A stretch of 64,000 nucleotides of DNA, taken from Gammaproteobacteria bacterium. Lineage in GTDB: Bacteria; Pseudomonadota; Gammaproteobacteria; Steroidobacterales; Steroidobacteraceae. Where the stretch lies: positions 1 to 64,000 of the forward strand of contig CANGOP010000011.1 of the NCBI GenBank assembly GCA_947455595.1, read 5' to 3'. Below are positions 53,099-61,653 of the stretch, one piece after another (the stretch's first letter is position 1; each line of letters begins with the position of its first letter). Both the position numbers and the translations under genes were made by a program. A model generated the notes under the pieces. The model was given only the letters and a program-made list of their open reading frames with translations, had not been told where the DNA came from and ran no database searches.

Positions 53099-55468
53099 AT
53101 GACTCGGATCGCACGTAATGCCGTACAACAGGCAATAGCAATCGCGCTGAGGGTCGGTACTCCGGCGCTTGGATTATTGTCGGCGGGAACCGTCTTTGCG
53201 ACGGACGCAGCAAACGTCGGCGGGCTCGAAGAAGTGGTCGTGACTGCCCAAAAGCGATCGGAGAGTCTGCAGACCGTGCCCTTGTCGCTGGTGGCGATTG
53301 GGACGGCGAAGCTCGAGGAGCTCAAAGTCCAGAGTTTCGATGATTATGTTAAATACATGCCATCGGTCTCTTACGAAAGCACCTCACCGGGCTTTGCGCG
53401 CGTGTTCATGCGTGGCGTCGCCAGCGGTGAAAACGGCAACCACTCAGGGCCCCAGCCGAGCGTGGGTACCTACCTCGACGAGCAGCCGATCACGACGATC
53501 CAGGGCGCCGTCGACGTGCACATCTACGACATCGAGCGGGTCGAAGCGCTGTCCGGCCCACAGGGTACGCTCTACGGCGCCAGTTCCCAGGCGGGCACGA
53601 TCCGCATCATCACGAACAAGCCGGATCCGACGGCCTTCAAGGCCGGCTACAACCTCGAAGTGAATACCGTCGCGCACGGGGCACAGGGGTATTTGGGGGA
53701 AGGGTTCGTTAACCTTCCGCTCTCGCCGACCGCCGCTGTCCGCCTCGTCGGTTGGACCGAGCATGACTCGGGCTTTATCGACAACGTGCCGGGGACCCGG
53801 ACCTACCCGACCTCTGGGATCACGATCTCCAATACCGCGGTGGCGAAAAAGCACTACAACGACGTCACGAAGACGGGTGCCCGCGCAAGCCTCAAGCTAC
53901 AACTGGGTGATCAATGGACGGTGACGCCCACCCTCATGGCGCAGCGCGAGGACGCCAACGGTGTCTTTGCCTACGACCCGAACGTTGGCACGCTCGCCGT
54001 GACCCACTTCGAACCGGAATACGCCAAGGACAACTGGGTGGATGCCGCCCTCACGGTGCAAGGCAAAATAGCGGACGTCGACGTCACCTACGCCGGCGCC
54101 TTCTTGAAGCGCAACGACCACACCTCCTCGGACTATACGGACTACTCGTTTTTCTACGACCAGCACTATGGTTCGGGTAACTACTACCGGGATAACGCCG
54201 ATAACTTGATTGACCCCTCCCAGCGGACGCTGGGCAATGACCGATATAAGAAGTCCAGTCACGAACTGCGCTTTTCGACGCCTAAGGACCGCAGTGTGCG
54301 CTTCGTGGGCGGTATCTTCCTGCAACGGCAGGAGCACGGTATCGAGCAGCGCTACGTGATCGATAACCTCGCTCAGAGCAGCTGGGTGACCGGTTGGGAT
54401 CACACCTGGTGGCTGACTGAACAGTTGCGCACGGATCGCGACTCAGCGGTCTTTGGTGAGCTGACCTGGGATGTGAACCAGAAGCTCAACCTGACCGTTG
54501 GACTGCGTGAGTTCCATTACAAGAACACGCTGGCCGGGTTCTTCGGCTATGGTCTCACCTCGCCGTTTGCCAGCTACTGGGGTGAGGCGACCTGCTTCTC
54601 GACGGTCAGCATCAACGGTGCGCCGTGCATGAACCTCGATAAAACGGTCAGTGGCAGCGGATCGACGCCGAAGGTTAATGCGACTTACAAGTTCGACGAT
54701 CGTCATATGGTCTACGCCACTTTCTCCAAGGGTTTCCGTCCGGGTGGCGTGAACCGCAACGGTAGTTTCGGGCCCTATAAGTCTGACTTCCTCACGAACT
54801 ACGAGATCGGTTGGAAGACTTCGTCGGCGGACAATCGCGTTCGTTTCAACGGTGCGCTGTTTATCGAAGACTGGAAGGACTTCCAGTTCGCCTTCCTCGG
54901 CACACAGTCGCTCACTGTGATCCGCAATGCCGGTCAGGCGCAGATCAAAGGTGTGGAGTCGCAGTTGGAATGGATGCCCACACCTGGGTTGACGATCTCG
55001 GCCGCGATGACGCTCGTCGATGCGAAGCTCACACAGAACTACTGCGCGCATCCGGATGCGAACGGCAACCTCGTGACCGATTGCCCCAACCCCGAGGCGC
55101 CATCCGGCACGCAATTGCCGGTCACGCCGAAGTTCAAGGCGGATGGGATCGCCCGCTACGAATGGTCCTTTGGTAATTACGACGCGCACGTGCAAGGCGC
55201 GCTCGTGTATCAGACGGCCAGTCGGTCAGCGTTGCGGTTGGTCGATCAGGCGATCTTGGGGGATCAAGAAGCGTATGCGACGCTCGACCTGCTGGCCGGC
55301 GTCAAGAAGGATGCGACCTCGGTCGAGGTCTTCGTCACCAACGCGACTGACAAGCAGGCGGATCTCTATCGCTATTCGGAATGTAAGCCGACCACCTGCG
55401 GCGCGACGACGTACATTGGCGTCAATCGTCCGCGCACGATCGGGGTGCGATTCGGTCAGAGGTTCTAA
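53099..55468 (+). CDS. TonB-dependent receptor
   Basis: A 789-residue outer-membrane receptor. Signal peptide residues 1-35 end TVFATDA; the TonB box is LEEVVVTAQKR. The plug shows VPLSLVAIG, VFMRGVASG and LSGPQGTLYGASSQAGTIRIITNKP. The 22-strand barrel ends RPRTIGVRFGQRF with the C-terminal Phe. This style is found in receptors of Sphingomonads and related gammaproteobacteria for diverse small molecules; the ligand is unknown. A strong AAGGGGAAGGG ribosome site precedes it. The VOC, M20, PhyH and T-fold genes follow on the same strand. Confidence 0.95.
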   Translation: MTRIARNAVQQAIAIALRVGTPALGLLSAGTVFATDAANVGGLEEVVVTAQKRSESLQTVPLSLVAIGTAKLEELKVQSFDDYVKYMPSVSYESTSPGFARVFMRGVASGENGNHSGPQPSVGTYLDEQPITTIQGAVDVHIYDIERVEALSGPQGTLYGASSQAGTIRIITNKPDPTAFKAGYNLEVNTVAHGAQGYLGEGFVNLPLSPTAAVRLVGWTEHDSGFIDNVPGTRTYPTSGITISNTAVAKKHYNDVTKTGARASLKLQLGDQWTVTPTLMAQREDANGVFAYDPNVGTLAVTHFEPEYAKDNWVDAALTVQGKIADVDVTYAGAFLKRNDHTSSDYTDYSFFYDQHYGSGNYYRDNADNLIDPSQRTLGNDRYKKSSHELRFSTPKDRSVRFVGGIFLQRQEHGIEQRYVIDNLAQSSWVTGWDHTWWLTEQLRTDRDSAVFGELTWDVNQKLNLTVGLREFHYKNTLAGFFGYGLTSPFASYWGEATCFSTVSINGAPCMNLDKTVSGSGSTPKVNATYKFDDRHMVYATFSKGFRPGGVNRNGSFGPYKSDFLTNYEIGWKTSSADNRVRFNGALFIEDWKDFQFAFLGTQSLTVIRNAGQAQIKGVESQLEWMPTPGLTISAAMTLVDAKLTQNYCAHPDANGNLVTDCPNPEAPSGTQLPVTPKFKADGIARYEWSFGNYDAHVQGALVYQTASRSALRLVDQAILGDQEAYATLDLLAGVKKDATSVEVFVTNATDKQADLYRYSECKPTTCGATTYIGVNRPRTIGVRFGQRF

Positions 55469-55485
55469 GCGCTGCTCAACCGGAG

Positions 55486-55504
55486 GGGGGAGGAAAACTC
55501 CCCC
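55486..55504 (+). terminator. Hairpin after the TonB receptor
   Basis: GGGGGAG and CTCCCCC form a perfect 7-bp stem with a GAAAA loop, 18 bases after the receptor stop. There is only TT downstream. It probably reduces read-through into the VOC gene. Confidence 0.55.
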
Positions 55505-55587
55505 TTCGGGTCAGCGACCGGTATCCTCGTACGCAGTCCCGTCCCGGTGACGGCGCGATCCCTCTGCAACTGATAAGGAACGAGCCT

Positions 55588-55962
55588 ATGTTTTCACACG
55601 TCATGATTGGCACCAACGATCTTGATCGCGCCAAGGCGTTTTACGACACCCTCTTGGGTACGCTGGGCGTGGCCCCTGCCTTCGTCGACGGGCATCGTAT
55701 TTTCTACCGAACCAGTGGCGGTGTGTTCTCCGTGACACGCCCGATCAATGGTGAACCGGCGACCGCTGCCAACGGTTCGACGCTGGGCTTCGCGGCCACG
55801 TCCCCTGAGCAATGTGATGCATGGCACGCCGCGGGCCTTGCGGCGGGTGGCACCAATTGCGAAGGTCCTCCGGGCGTTCGCGAGGGCAGCGTGGGGAAGT
55901 TGTATCTTGCCTACCTGCGCGATCCGGATGGTCACAAGCTGTGCGTGCTGCACCGTATGTAA
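55588..55962 (+). CDS. VOC/glyoxalase-fold protein
   Basis: A 124-residue vicinal-oxygen-chelate protein. It has MFSHVMIGTNDLDRAKAFYDTLL at the N-terminus and YLRDPDGHKLCVLHRM at the C-terminus, the two paired motifs of glyoxalase-like domains. Metal-ligand histidines are partly present (His5 and the end region). It may be a lyase, a dioxygenase-like enzyme or a binding protein. GGAACGAGCC precedes the ATG. Confidence 0.85.
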   Translation: MFSHVMIGTNDLDRAKAFYDTLLGTLGVAPAFVDGHRIFYRTSGGVFSVTRPINGEPATAANGSTLGFAATSPEQCDAWHAAGLAAGGTNCEGPPGVREGSVGKLYLAYLRDPDGHKLCVLHRM

Positions 55963-56026
55963 GGCCGCTTCGTAGCCAAAGCTTGCACGTCCGGACGGAC
56001 GACTCACGCTGACACAGGATGATCTT

Positions 56027-57379
56027 ATGCGTTTGGGGACTCAGTTCGGCTTGGTGTTGCTTGTGGCTGCAATCACGCTCACCGGTGCTGCGAGCGCAGC
56101 ACCGAGTGATGCGCTGAATACCCAATTGGATCATCTGGCGAGTGCGCTTCACTCATCGGTCATTGAGACTCGTCGGCACATTCACGCGCACCCGGAATTG
56201 GGCAATCGCGAAGTGGAAACGGCTGAGTATGTGGCCAATCGCTTGCGCCAGCTCGGCTACGAGGTCACCACCGGTATTGCCGAGACCGGTGTTGTTGGTG
56301 TGCTTCAAGGTGGTCGTCCGGGCCCGGTGGTCGCCTTGCGGTCGGAGCTCGATGCGCTGCCGGTAACGGAAGAGGTCAATCTGCCGTTTCGTTCGACGGT
56401 AACCACGCAGTACGCGGGTCAGACCACCGGTGTGATGCATGCCTGCGGGCACGACGCTCATATGGCGATTCTTCTCGGGGCTGCCGAAGTGTTGGCGCGC
56501 TCCCGCCAGGATTGGCCGGGTACCGTCAAAATCATCTTTCAACCGGCCGAAGAAGGCGCTCCTGACGGTGAAGACTACGGCGCGCGCCGGATGGTGAAGG
56601 AGGGCGTGCTCTCCACCGACCCGAAACCGTCCGCCATTTTTGGGTTGCACGTCATGAGTTTCGCTGACGTGGGGACCATCGCGTATCGCGCTGGCGGTCT
56701 CATGGCCGGTTCGGACGACTTCAAGATCACGATTCACGGTCGTCAGACCCATGGCGCCATGCCCTGGGACGGCGTGGATCCCATCGTCATTGCAGCCCAA
56801 GTGGTCTCCGCGATCCAGACGATTCCCAGTCGCATGATGGACGTGACGCAAGCGCCCATCGTCGTCACGGTCGGATCCATCCACGGCGGTATCAAGTCGA
56901 ACATTATTCCCGACACGGTCACGCTGATCGGGACGATCCGGGCCCTGGATCCGCATATGTTGGTCGCCGCCCGCCAGAAGCTTCACGCTTTGGTGGAAGC
57001 AACCGCACAAGCCTCGGGTGCCACTGCGACCGTAGAGATCGATCCGCTTTTGCACTACGACGTGACGTACAACGACCCTGCCTTGGTGCAACGGATGTTA
57101 CCGACGTTGCGCCATGTTGCGGGGGACGCGAACGTGGTGGAAGCGAAACCGACCACCGGCGGTGAAGATTTCTCGGCGTTTCAGCACGAGATCCCTGGCC
57201 TGTTTGTGATCTTAGGTGCTCGCACGCCGGGTGCGCCTGCCGATGCGTTCCCGCCGAATCACTCACCGCGCTTTCACATCGACGAAGCCGTGCTCGATGT
57301 GGGCGTTAGCACGCTGGTGCATCTGGCGGTCGATTATCTATCCGGGTCGGCCGCTGTCGCGCCATCGGCCTCGCGTTGA
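56027..57379 (+). CDS. Exported M20D amidohydrolase
   Basis: A 450-residue amidohydrolase of the hippurate hydrolase/IAA-amino acid hydrolase type. The signal peptide is MRLGTQFGLVLLVAAITLTG to ASAA. Metal residues include RRHIHAHPELGN, MHACGHDAHMA and QPAEEGAPDGEDYG. The dimerisation domain has RQTHGAMPWDGVDP and ends FPPNHSPRFHIDE. It releases an amino acid or amine from an N-acyl compound in the periplasm. The truncated gene at 39259 is its paralogue. Confidence 0.92.
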   Translation: MRLGTQFGLVLLVAAITLTGAASAAPSDALNTQLDHLASALHSSVIETRRHIHAHPELGNREVETAEYVANRLRQLGYEVTTGIAETGVVGVLQGGRPGPVVALRSELDALPVTEEVNLPFRSTVTTQYAGQTTGVMHACGHDAHMAILLGAAEVLARSRQDWPGTVKIIFQPAEEGAPDGEDYGARRMVKEGVLSTDPKPSAIFGLHVMSFADVGTIAYRAGGLMAGSDDFKITIHGRQTHGAMPWDGVDPIVIAAQVVSAIQTIPSRMMDVTQAPIVVTVGSIHGGIKSNIIPDTVTLIGTIRALDPHMLVAARQKLHALVEATAQASGATATVEIDPLLHYDVTYNDPALVQRMLPTLRHVAGDANVVEAKPTTGGEDFSAFQHEIPGLFVILGARTPGAPADAFPPNHSPRFHIDEAVLDVGVSTLVHLAVDYLSGSAAVAPSASR

Positions 57380-57421
57380 CGGCAGGGATTGGACCCTAAA
57401 CTTCGGGTGAGGCGAACGGTG

Positions 57422-58228
57422 ATGGTCAGTGAAGAGGATATTGACAGTTTCCAGCGCGATGGCGTGGTGGTGTTGCGGGGCGTGTTTAGCGATTGGGTGG
57501 AGCCACTGCGCGAGGGGATGGCGGCGGTCCATGCCGCGCCGAGTGCGCTCGAGCGTACCTATCGGCCGCAAGACGGTTCTGCGGCCTTTTTCCAGGACTT
57601 TTGTCGTTGGTCCGACATCCCTGCATTTCAACGCTACGTCTACGAATCGCCCGCGGCGGCTATCGCGGCGCAGTTAATGCAGTCGAACTCCGCGCGCTTT
57701 TTTCATGACCACACGCTGATCAAGTGGCCGGGCAATAGCACCGTCACACCGTGGCATCAGGACGAGCCGTACTACTGCGTGCGCGGTGAACAGTCGGTCA
57801 GTTTCTGGACGCCGCTGGATCCGGTGGAGCAGGCCATTTCGTTGCAATGTGTGGCCACCTCGCACCGGTGGAGCGAGAAGGGTTTTCGTCCGGATCGCTT
57901 TGACGGGTCGGCACTGTATGCGCAGGGCGGGGATTTCGATGCGCCGCGGGACATTGAGGCAAATCGTGACGCCTATCGCATCCTCTCGTGGGCAGTGGAG
58001 CCCGGTGATGCGGTGGCCTTCAATTTCCGCACCCTGCATGGCGCAGCTGCCAACACAGCCCGCTGTCCCCGGCGCGTGTTCTCGGCCCGCTGGGTCGGTG
58101 ATGACGCGCGCTTTGCGAAGCGTCCCGGCCGCACCTCGCCGCCCTTCGCGCACCTGATGCTTGAGGACGGTGCCGAGCTTCCAGCGGCGGACTTCCCCCG
58201 CATTTGGCCCGCCGCGTCGCCTGCCTAG
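57422..58228 (+). CDS. Phytanoyl-CoA dioxygenase (PhyH) family protein
   Basis: A 268-residue Fe(II)/2-oxoglutarate dioxygenase. The N-terminus EEDIDSFQRDGVVVLRGVFS is typical of PhyH. Iron ligands are WHQDEPYY (HxD) and LHGAAAN (distal His), and the 2-oxoglutarate arginine is probably in CPRRVFSARWVG. The ATG at 57422 is preferred; the frame runs back to a TTG at 57389. Members hydroxylate acyl-CoAs or natural products. The neighbouring T-fold protein does not clarify the substrate. Confidence 0.88.
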   Translation: MVSEEDIDSFQRDGVVVLRGVFSDWVEPLREGMAAVHAAPSALERTYRPQDGSAAFFQDFCRWSDIPAFQRYVYESPAAAIAAQLMQSNSARFFHDHTLIKWPGNSTVTPWHQDEPYYCVRGEQSVSFWTPLDPVEQAISLQCVATSHRWSEKGFRPDRFDGSALYAQGGDFDAPRDIEANRDAYRILSWAVEPGDAVAFNFRTLHGAAANTARCPRRVFSARWVGDDARFAKRPGRTSPPFAHLMLEDGAELPAADFPRIWPAASPA

Positions 58229-58291
58229 CACCTTCTGGCCGTGCGTCGCGATGCCTAGTCGGGTATTGTGCGCGCCCTGACCGGAGTCGCC

Positions 58292-59356
58292 GTGACCCAC
58301 TTGCTGACCACTGCCCGTGCCCGTTTTGAGGCGGCGCGCTCTTTGCCGGGCGCGTCGGACGGGCGTCTCTGTGGTCGGCACGGCCATGGTTTTGTCGTGG
58401 ATGTGGCGGCCCGTAGCACGTACGCCAGTGCGGACCCTGAGGGGTCGGCGGATGCGGTCGGGATCCTGTCGCGCTCGTTACAGCAGGCGGTCGCCTCTTA
58501 CGACTATGCCGATCTCAATACGCAGTATGCCGATCCCTCCGATGAGGGTTTGGCGGTAGCGATCGCCACCTCTCTGTCGGCTTTTGATCTGTCCCGCGTC
58601 GTGGTCGCACCCACACCGTTCCGGCGCGTGGAATGGACCGCGCAACAGGGCGTTATCCATGCGTACCGGTATGCGTTCGAAGCTGCCCATTTTTTGCCGA
58701 ACGTGCCCGAGGGCCACAAATGTGGTCGTCTGCACGGGCATTCGTTCGAAGTCCTGATTCGAGCACGGGTCGATGGTGCTGCGATTGACGCGGCGTGGGC
58801 ACCCTTGGGTGCGCGCCTCACCTATGACTGCCTGAATGACATCGAGGGCTTGTCCAATCCCACGAGTGAGTGTCTGGCGCAGTGGTTGTGGGTTCAGCTG
58901 CAACCATCCTTGGTGGGCCTTCAGACCGTCACGGTGTATGAGACAGGTCGTTGTGGCGCGACCTATGACGGGCAGCGACACAGCATCTGGCGCGCCTTCA
59001 CTTTCGATGCCGCCGTGCAGATCGAAGGTGCGGCAGCAACGGATCCGCGGCGACGGACGCACGGCCATACGTATCGGCTGCGCTTGCACTTGAGTGCCCC
59101 GTTGGACCCGGTCCTCGGCTGGGCCTTGGATTTTGCGGACGTCCAACGACTGTTTGCGCCGATCTACGACGCGCTGGATCACCGTCCGCTCAGCGCGTTG
59201 CCGGGTTTGGCCTCACAGCGGACACCGGCGGTGGCGCAGTGGATTCGCGCAGAGGCCGCCGCGCTGCTGCCGGCGCTCACGCGGATTGACCTGGAGGAAA
59301 CCGTCGGCAACGGCGTCGTCCTCGCCTGGGGCGCGGACGAGCCGTTTCCGGTTTAG
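58292..59356 (+). CDS. Triple T-fold protein, 6-carboxytetrahydropterin synthase (QueD)/PTPS-like
   Basis: A 354-residue protein made of three tandem QueD/PTPS-like domains: about 8-105, 124-228 and 233-347. A normal QueD is about 120 residues. The GTG at 58292 follows GGAG by five bases. Domain 2 alone keeps the three zinc histidines (His133 in FEAAHFLP; His148 and His150 in RLHGHSF) and the catalytic Cys144, plus the pterin-anchoring Glu217. Domain 1 has CGRHGHG but Arg16 in place of the first His, and Tyr72 in the DH position. Domain 3 has THGHTY without Cys and with Val242 for His, but it alone keeps the Asp296-His297 dyad (ALDHRPL). In PTPS these catalytic elements come from neighbouring subunits. 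It therefore looks like a covalent trimer with one composite site. Its last four bases overlap the convergent acyl-CoA dehydrogenase gene. Confidence 0.88.
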   Translation: MTHLLTTARARFEAARSLPGASDGRLCGRHGHGFVVDVAARSTYASADPEGSADAVGILSRSLQQAVASYDYADLNTQYADPSDEGLAVAIATSLSAFDLSRVVVAPTPFRRVEWTAQQGVIHAYRYAFEAAHFLPNVPEGHKCGRLHGHSFEVLIRARVDGAAIDAAWAPLGARLTYDCLNDIEGLSNPTSECLAQWLWVQLQPSLVGLQTVTVYETGRCGATYDGQRHSIWRAFTFDAAVQIEGAAATDPRRRTHGHTYRLRLHLSAPLDPVLGWALDFADVQRLFAPIYDALDHRPLSALPGLASQRTPAVAQWIRAEAAALLPALTRIDLEETVGNGVVLAWGADEPFPV

Positions 59357-60468
59357 ACGGGTGTCCCGCTGCGGGCGAAGCGGTGCTGCGCGTAGGCCGC
59401 GAGATGCTCATCCCGCGAGCCATAGCGAATGCCGGCGGCCACGAGGCGACGAAAGTGGTGGCTGACCTCCATCTCCTCGGTCACGCCCATACCCCCGTGT
59501 AACTGCACCGCTTCCTCACCCACATGGCGTGCAGTCTCGCACGCGAGTACGTGCAGGGCCCTCACATCGAGGCGTCGATCGGCCAAGGCGCCGTGGAACC
59601 GTGCTGCAGTGACCCACAGCCACGTCCGCAGTTCCTCGACCTTCGACAGGGCAACGACCACTCGATGTTGCAGGGCCTGAAAGCGGCCGATAGGGCCGCC
59701 AAACTGCTGGCGGTTCTTGAGATAGTCGATGGTGAGGTTCAAGGTGCGCTCGACGCTGCCGAGCGTATCGGCGGCCAGGGCGAGTATGCCGCAGTCGATT
59801 ACCCACTCCACTGCCGCGCGATCGCCCGTCACCCAGATGGCCGAGGAGGGGACGGCAACGCCATCGAAGTGCAGGTCCGCAGCGCGTTGACCATCGACGG
59901 TCTGATAAGTCTTGAGAGACACCCCTGCCGCCGTGCGCGGCACAATCACGAGTGTGTCGGCCGGCGCCCCTGTTCGCGTTGAGACGGCGACCAGCCAGTA
60001 ATCGGCGAGGGGTGCGTGATACACCACCGCGGCCTGTCCTGAGATCTGCAGGCCGTCGGCAGCGGGGGTCGCGAGCAGACTGCCGTGACGATCGTCGATT
60101 ACCGGCACTAAGAGCTTCTCACCTGCGATGAGCGTGTCGCCGATGTCGGCGCGAAGCGCGGGGGGTGCGTAGCGGCTAAAGGCGGCATGTGCGACGAGCA
60201 CGCTAGACACTGGCTCGAGCAGCAAGGCCTGACCGGCCGCCTGGCAGACAAGCGCGAGTTCGATGGCGCTACCGCCGAGTCCGCCGCTCACCTCGTCGAT
60301 GAGCGTGGCCGGCACGCCGAGCCCACACAACGTGGACCACAATGCGTGTGACCAGCCGTCTGCTGAGCGCAGGGTTTGTTTGCGCTGATCGAAGGTCGCC
60401 TCGTCGGTGAGGCATCGGTTCAGCGTCTCGACGAGCAGGCGCTGTTCCTCAGTGAATTGAAAATCCAT
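59353..60468 (-). CDS. Acyl-CoA dehydrogenase (shorter, possibly partner subunit)
   Basis: A 371-residue FAD-dependent dehydrogenase. It opens MDFQFTEEQRLLVETLNRCL. Other motifs are GLGVPATLIDEVSGGLGGSAIELALV, DYLKNRQQFGGPIGRFQALQHRV and AVQLHGGMGVTEEMEVSHHFRR. The usual catalytic Glu position is hard to place, and this group often forms heteromers with a second ACAD encoded beside it, as in steroid side-chain FadE pairs. It follows the other ACAD gene by nine bases. Confidence 0.9.
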   Translation of the reverse strand: MDFQFTEEQRLLVETLNRCLTDEATFDQRKQTLRSADGWSHALWSTLCGLGVPATLIDEVSGGLGGSAIELALVCQAAGQALLLEPVSSVLVAHAAFSRYAPPALRADIGDTLIAGEKLLVPVIDDRHGSLLATPAADGLQISGQAAVVYHAPLADYWLVAVSTRTGAPADTLVIVPRTAAGVSLKTYQTVDGQRAADLHFDGVAVPSSAIWVTGDRAAVEWVIDCGILALAADTLGSVERTLNLTIDYLKNRQQFGGPIGRFQALQHRVVVALSKVEELRTWLWVTAARFHGALADRRLDVRALHVLACETARHVGEEAVQLHGGMGVTEEMEVSHHFRRLVAAGIRYGSRDEHLAAYAQHRFARSGTPV

Positions 60469-60477
60469 GGGGTGGCC

Positions 60478-61653
60478 TCACAGTCCAATCGTCAGTTGCG
60501 ACACGATGTTCTTCTGAATTTCATTGGAACCACCGTAAATCGACAGCTTGCGCAGATTCAGATAACTCGCCGCGACACCGCGCGTCAGATCATCCTCCGG
60601 CATCGGCGCTTCACCACTCACGCTGTGCAGGCGAAGAGCGGAGGTGCCTAGAGCCTCGAGGGTCAAGGCACTGATTGCTTGGCGGATCTCGCTGCCGCGG
60701 ATTTTCAAGATCGACGGCGTTGTGAGATCGCCCGAGGCTGCCGAGAGCATGCGCAGATTCGTGTACTCGATGACGTTCAGATCGATCTCCAGGCGCGCGA
60801 GGCGTCGGCTGAAGTCTGGATCGTCTAGCAACGGCCGCCCGTGACGGGTTGCTACCTGAGCAATGCGCAGGAGGCGCGCGAAGTCGCGCTTTGACCACGG
60901 CACGCCGGCGATATTGGTGCGCTCATGTACGAGCAGGAACTTCGCGATCGTCCAGCCTTCATTCTCAGCGCCCACGCGTTGGCTGACGGGCACCTGGACG
61001 TTGTCGAAGTAGATATCGTTGACCTCCGAAGTGCCATCCAACAACACCGTCGGGCGCACGGTGATACCCGGCGTCTTCATGTTGATGAGCAACATCGTGA
61101 TGCCGCGCTGGGGCTTGCTGGTGGCATCCGTGCGGACGAGACAAAAGATCCAGTCGGCATGTTGGCCGAGTGTGTTCCAGCACTTCTGACCGTTGACCAC
61201 GTAATGGTCGCCGTCCAACACCGCTGATGTCCGCAAAGACGCCAGATCCGAGCCGGCACCGGGTTCAGAGTAACCCTGACACCACCACGTCTCGCCGGTG
61301 AGGATGGACGGCAGGAACGACCGTTGTTGCTCGCCCGTGCCGAAACGCATCAGCACGGGCGCCAGCATACGCACGCCAAACGATAATTGCGGCGGTGCGC
61401 CCGCGAGTGCGCACTCAAGTTCAAACAAATATTGGCGCAGCGGCGAGGCGTCCTGGCCGCCAAACGGCACTGGCCAGTGGATGGCGCCGTACCCGTGATC
61501 GTTCAGGATCGCCTGCCAGCGACGAATGTCGCTTGGATCGAGGCGTCCTCCCGACAACTGCCGCTGCGCGATGTCAGCGGGCAGATGGGCCGCGATGAAT
61601 GCGCGGACCGCGTCTTGAAAGGCGCGGTCGTCGTCGGACAGCGCTAGGTTCAC
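60478..61653 (-). CDS. Acyl-CoA dehydrogenase (larger subunit type)
   Basis: A 391-residue dehydrogenase. It has IHWPVPFGGQDASPLRQYLFE, WWCQGYSEPGAGSDLASLRTSAV (FAD-contacting loop), VNGQKCWNTLGQHADW and YGGSNEIQKNIVSQLTIG at the end. The WCQGYSEPGAGSDLA form is that of actinobacterial/proteobacterial steroid- and terpenoid-type FadE proteins. It overlaps the preceding M20 peptidase stop by four bases, so P450, M20 and both ACADs appear to be one operon. Confidence 0.92.
   Translation of the reverse strand: MNLALSDDDRAFQDAVRAFIAAHLPADIAQRQLSGGRLDPSDIRRWQAILNDHGYGAIHWPVPFGGQDASPLRQYLFELECALAGAPPQLSFGVRMLAPVLMRFGTGEQQRSFLPSILTGETWWCQGYSEPGAGSDLASLRTSAVLDGDHYVVNGQKCWNTLGQHADWIFCLVRTDATSKPQRGITMLLINMKTPGITVRPTVLLDGTSEVNDIYFDNVQVPVSQRVGAENEGWTIAKFLLVHERTNIAGVPWSKRDFARLLRIAQVATRHGRPLLDDPDFSRRLARLEIDLNVIEYTNLRMLSAASGDLTTPSILKIRGSEIRQAISALTLEALGTSALRLHSVSGEAPMPEDDLTRGVAASYLNLRKLSIYGGSNEIQKNIVSQLTIGL

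Noticed and set aside
54443..55195. 250-codon minus-strand frame in the TonB receptor gene
   Set aside because: Antisense shadow of the barrel region.
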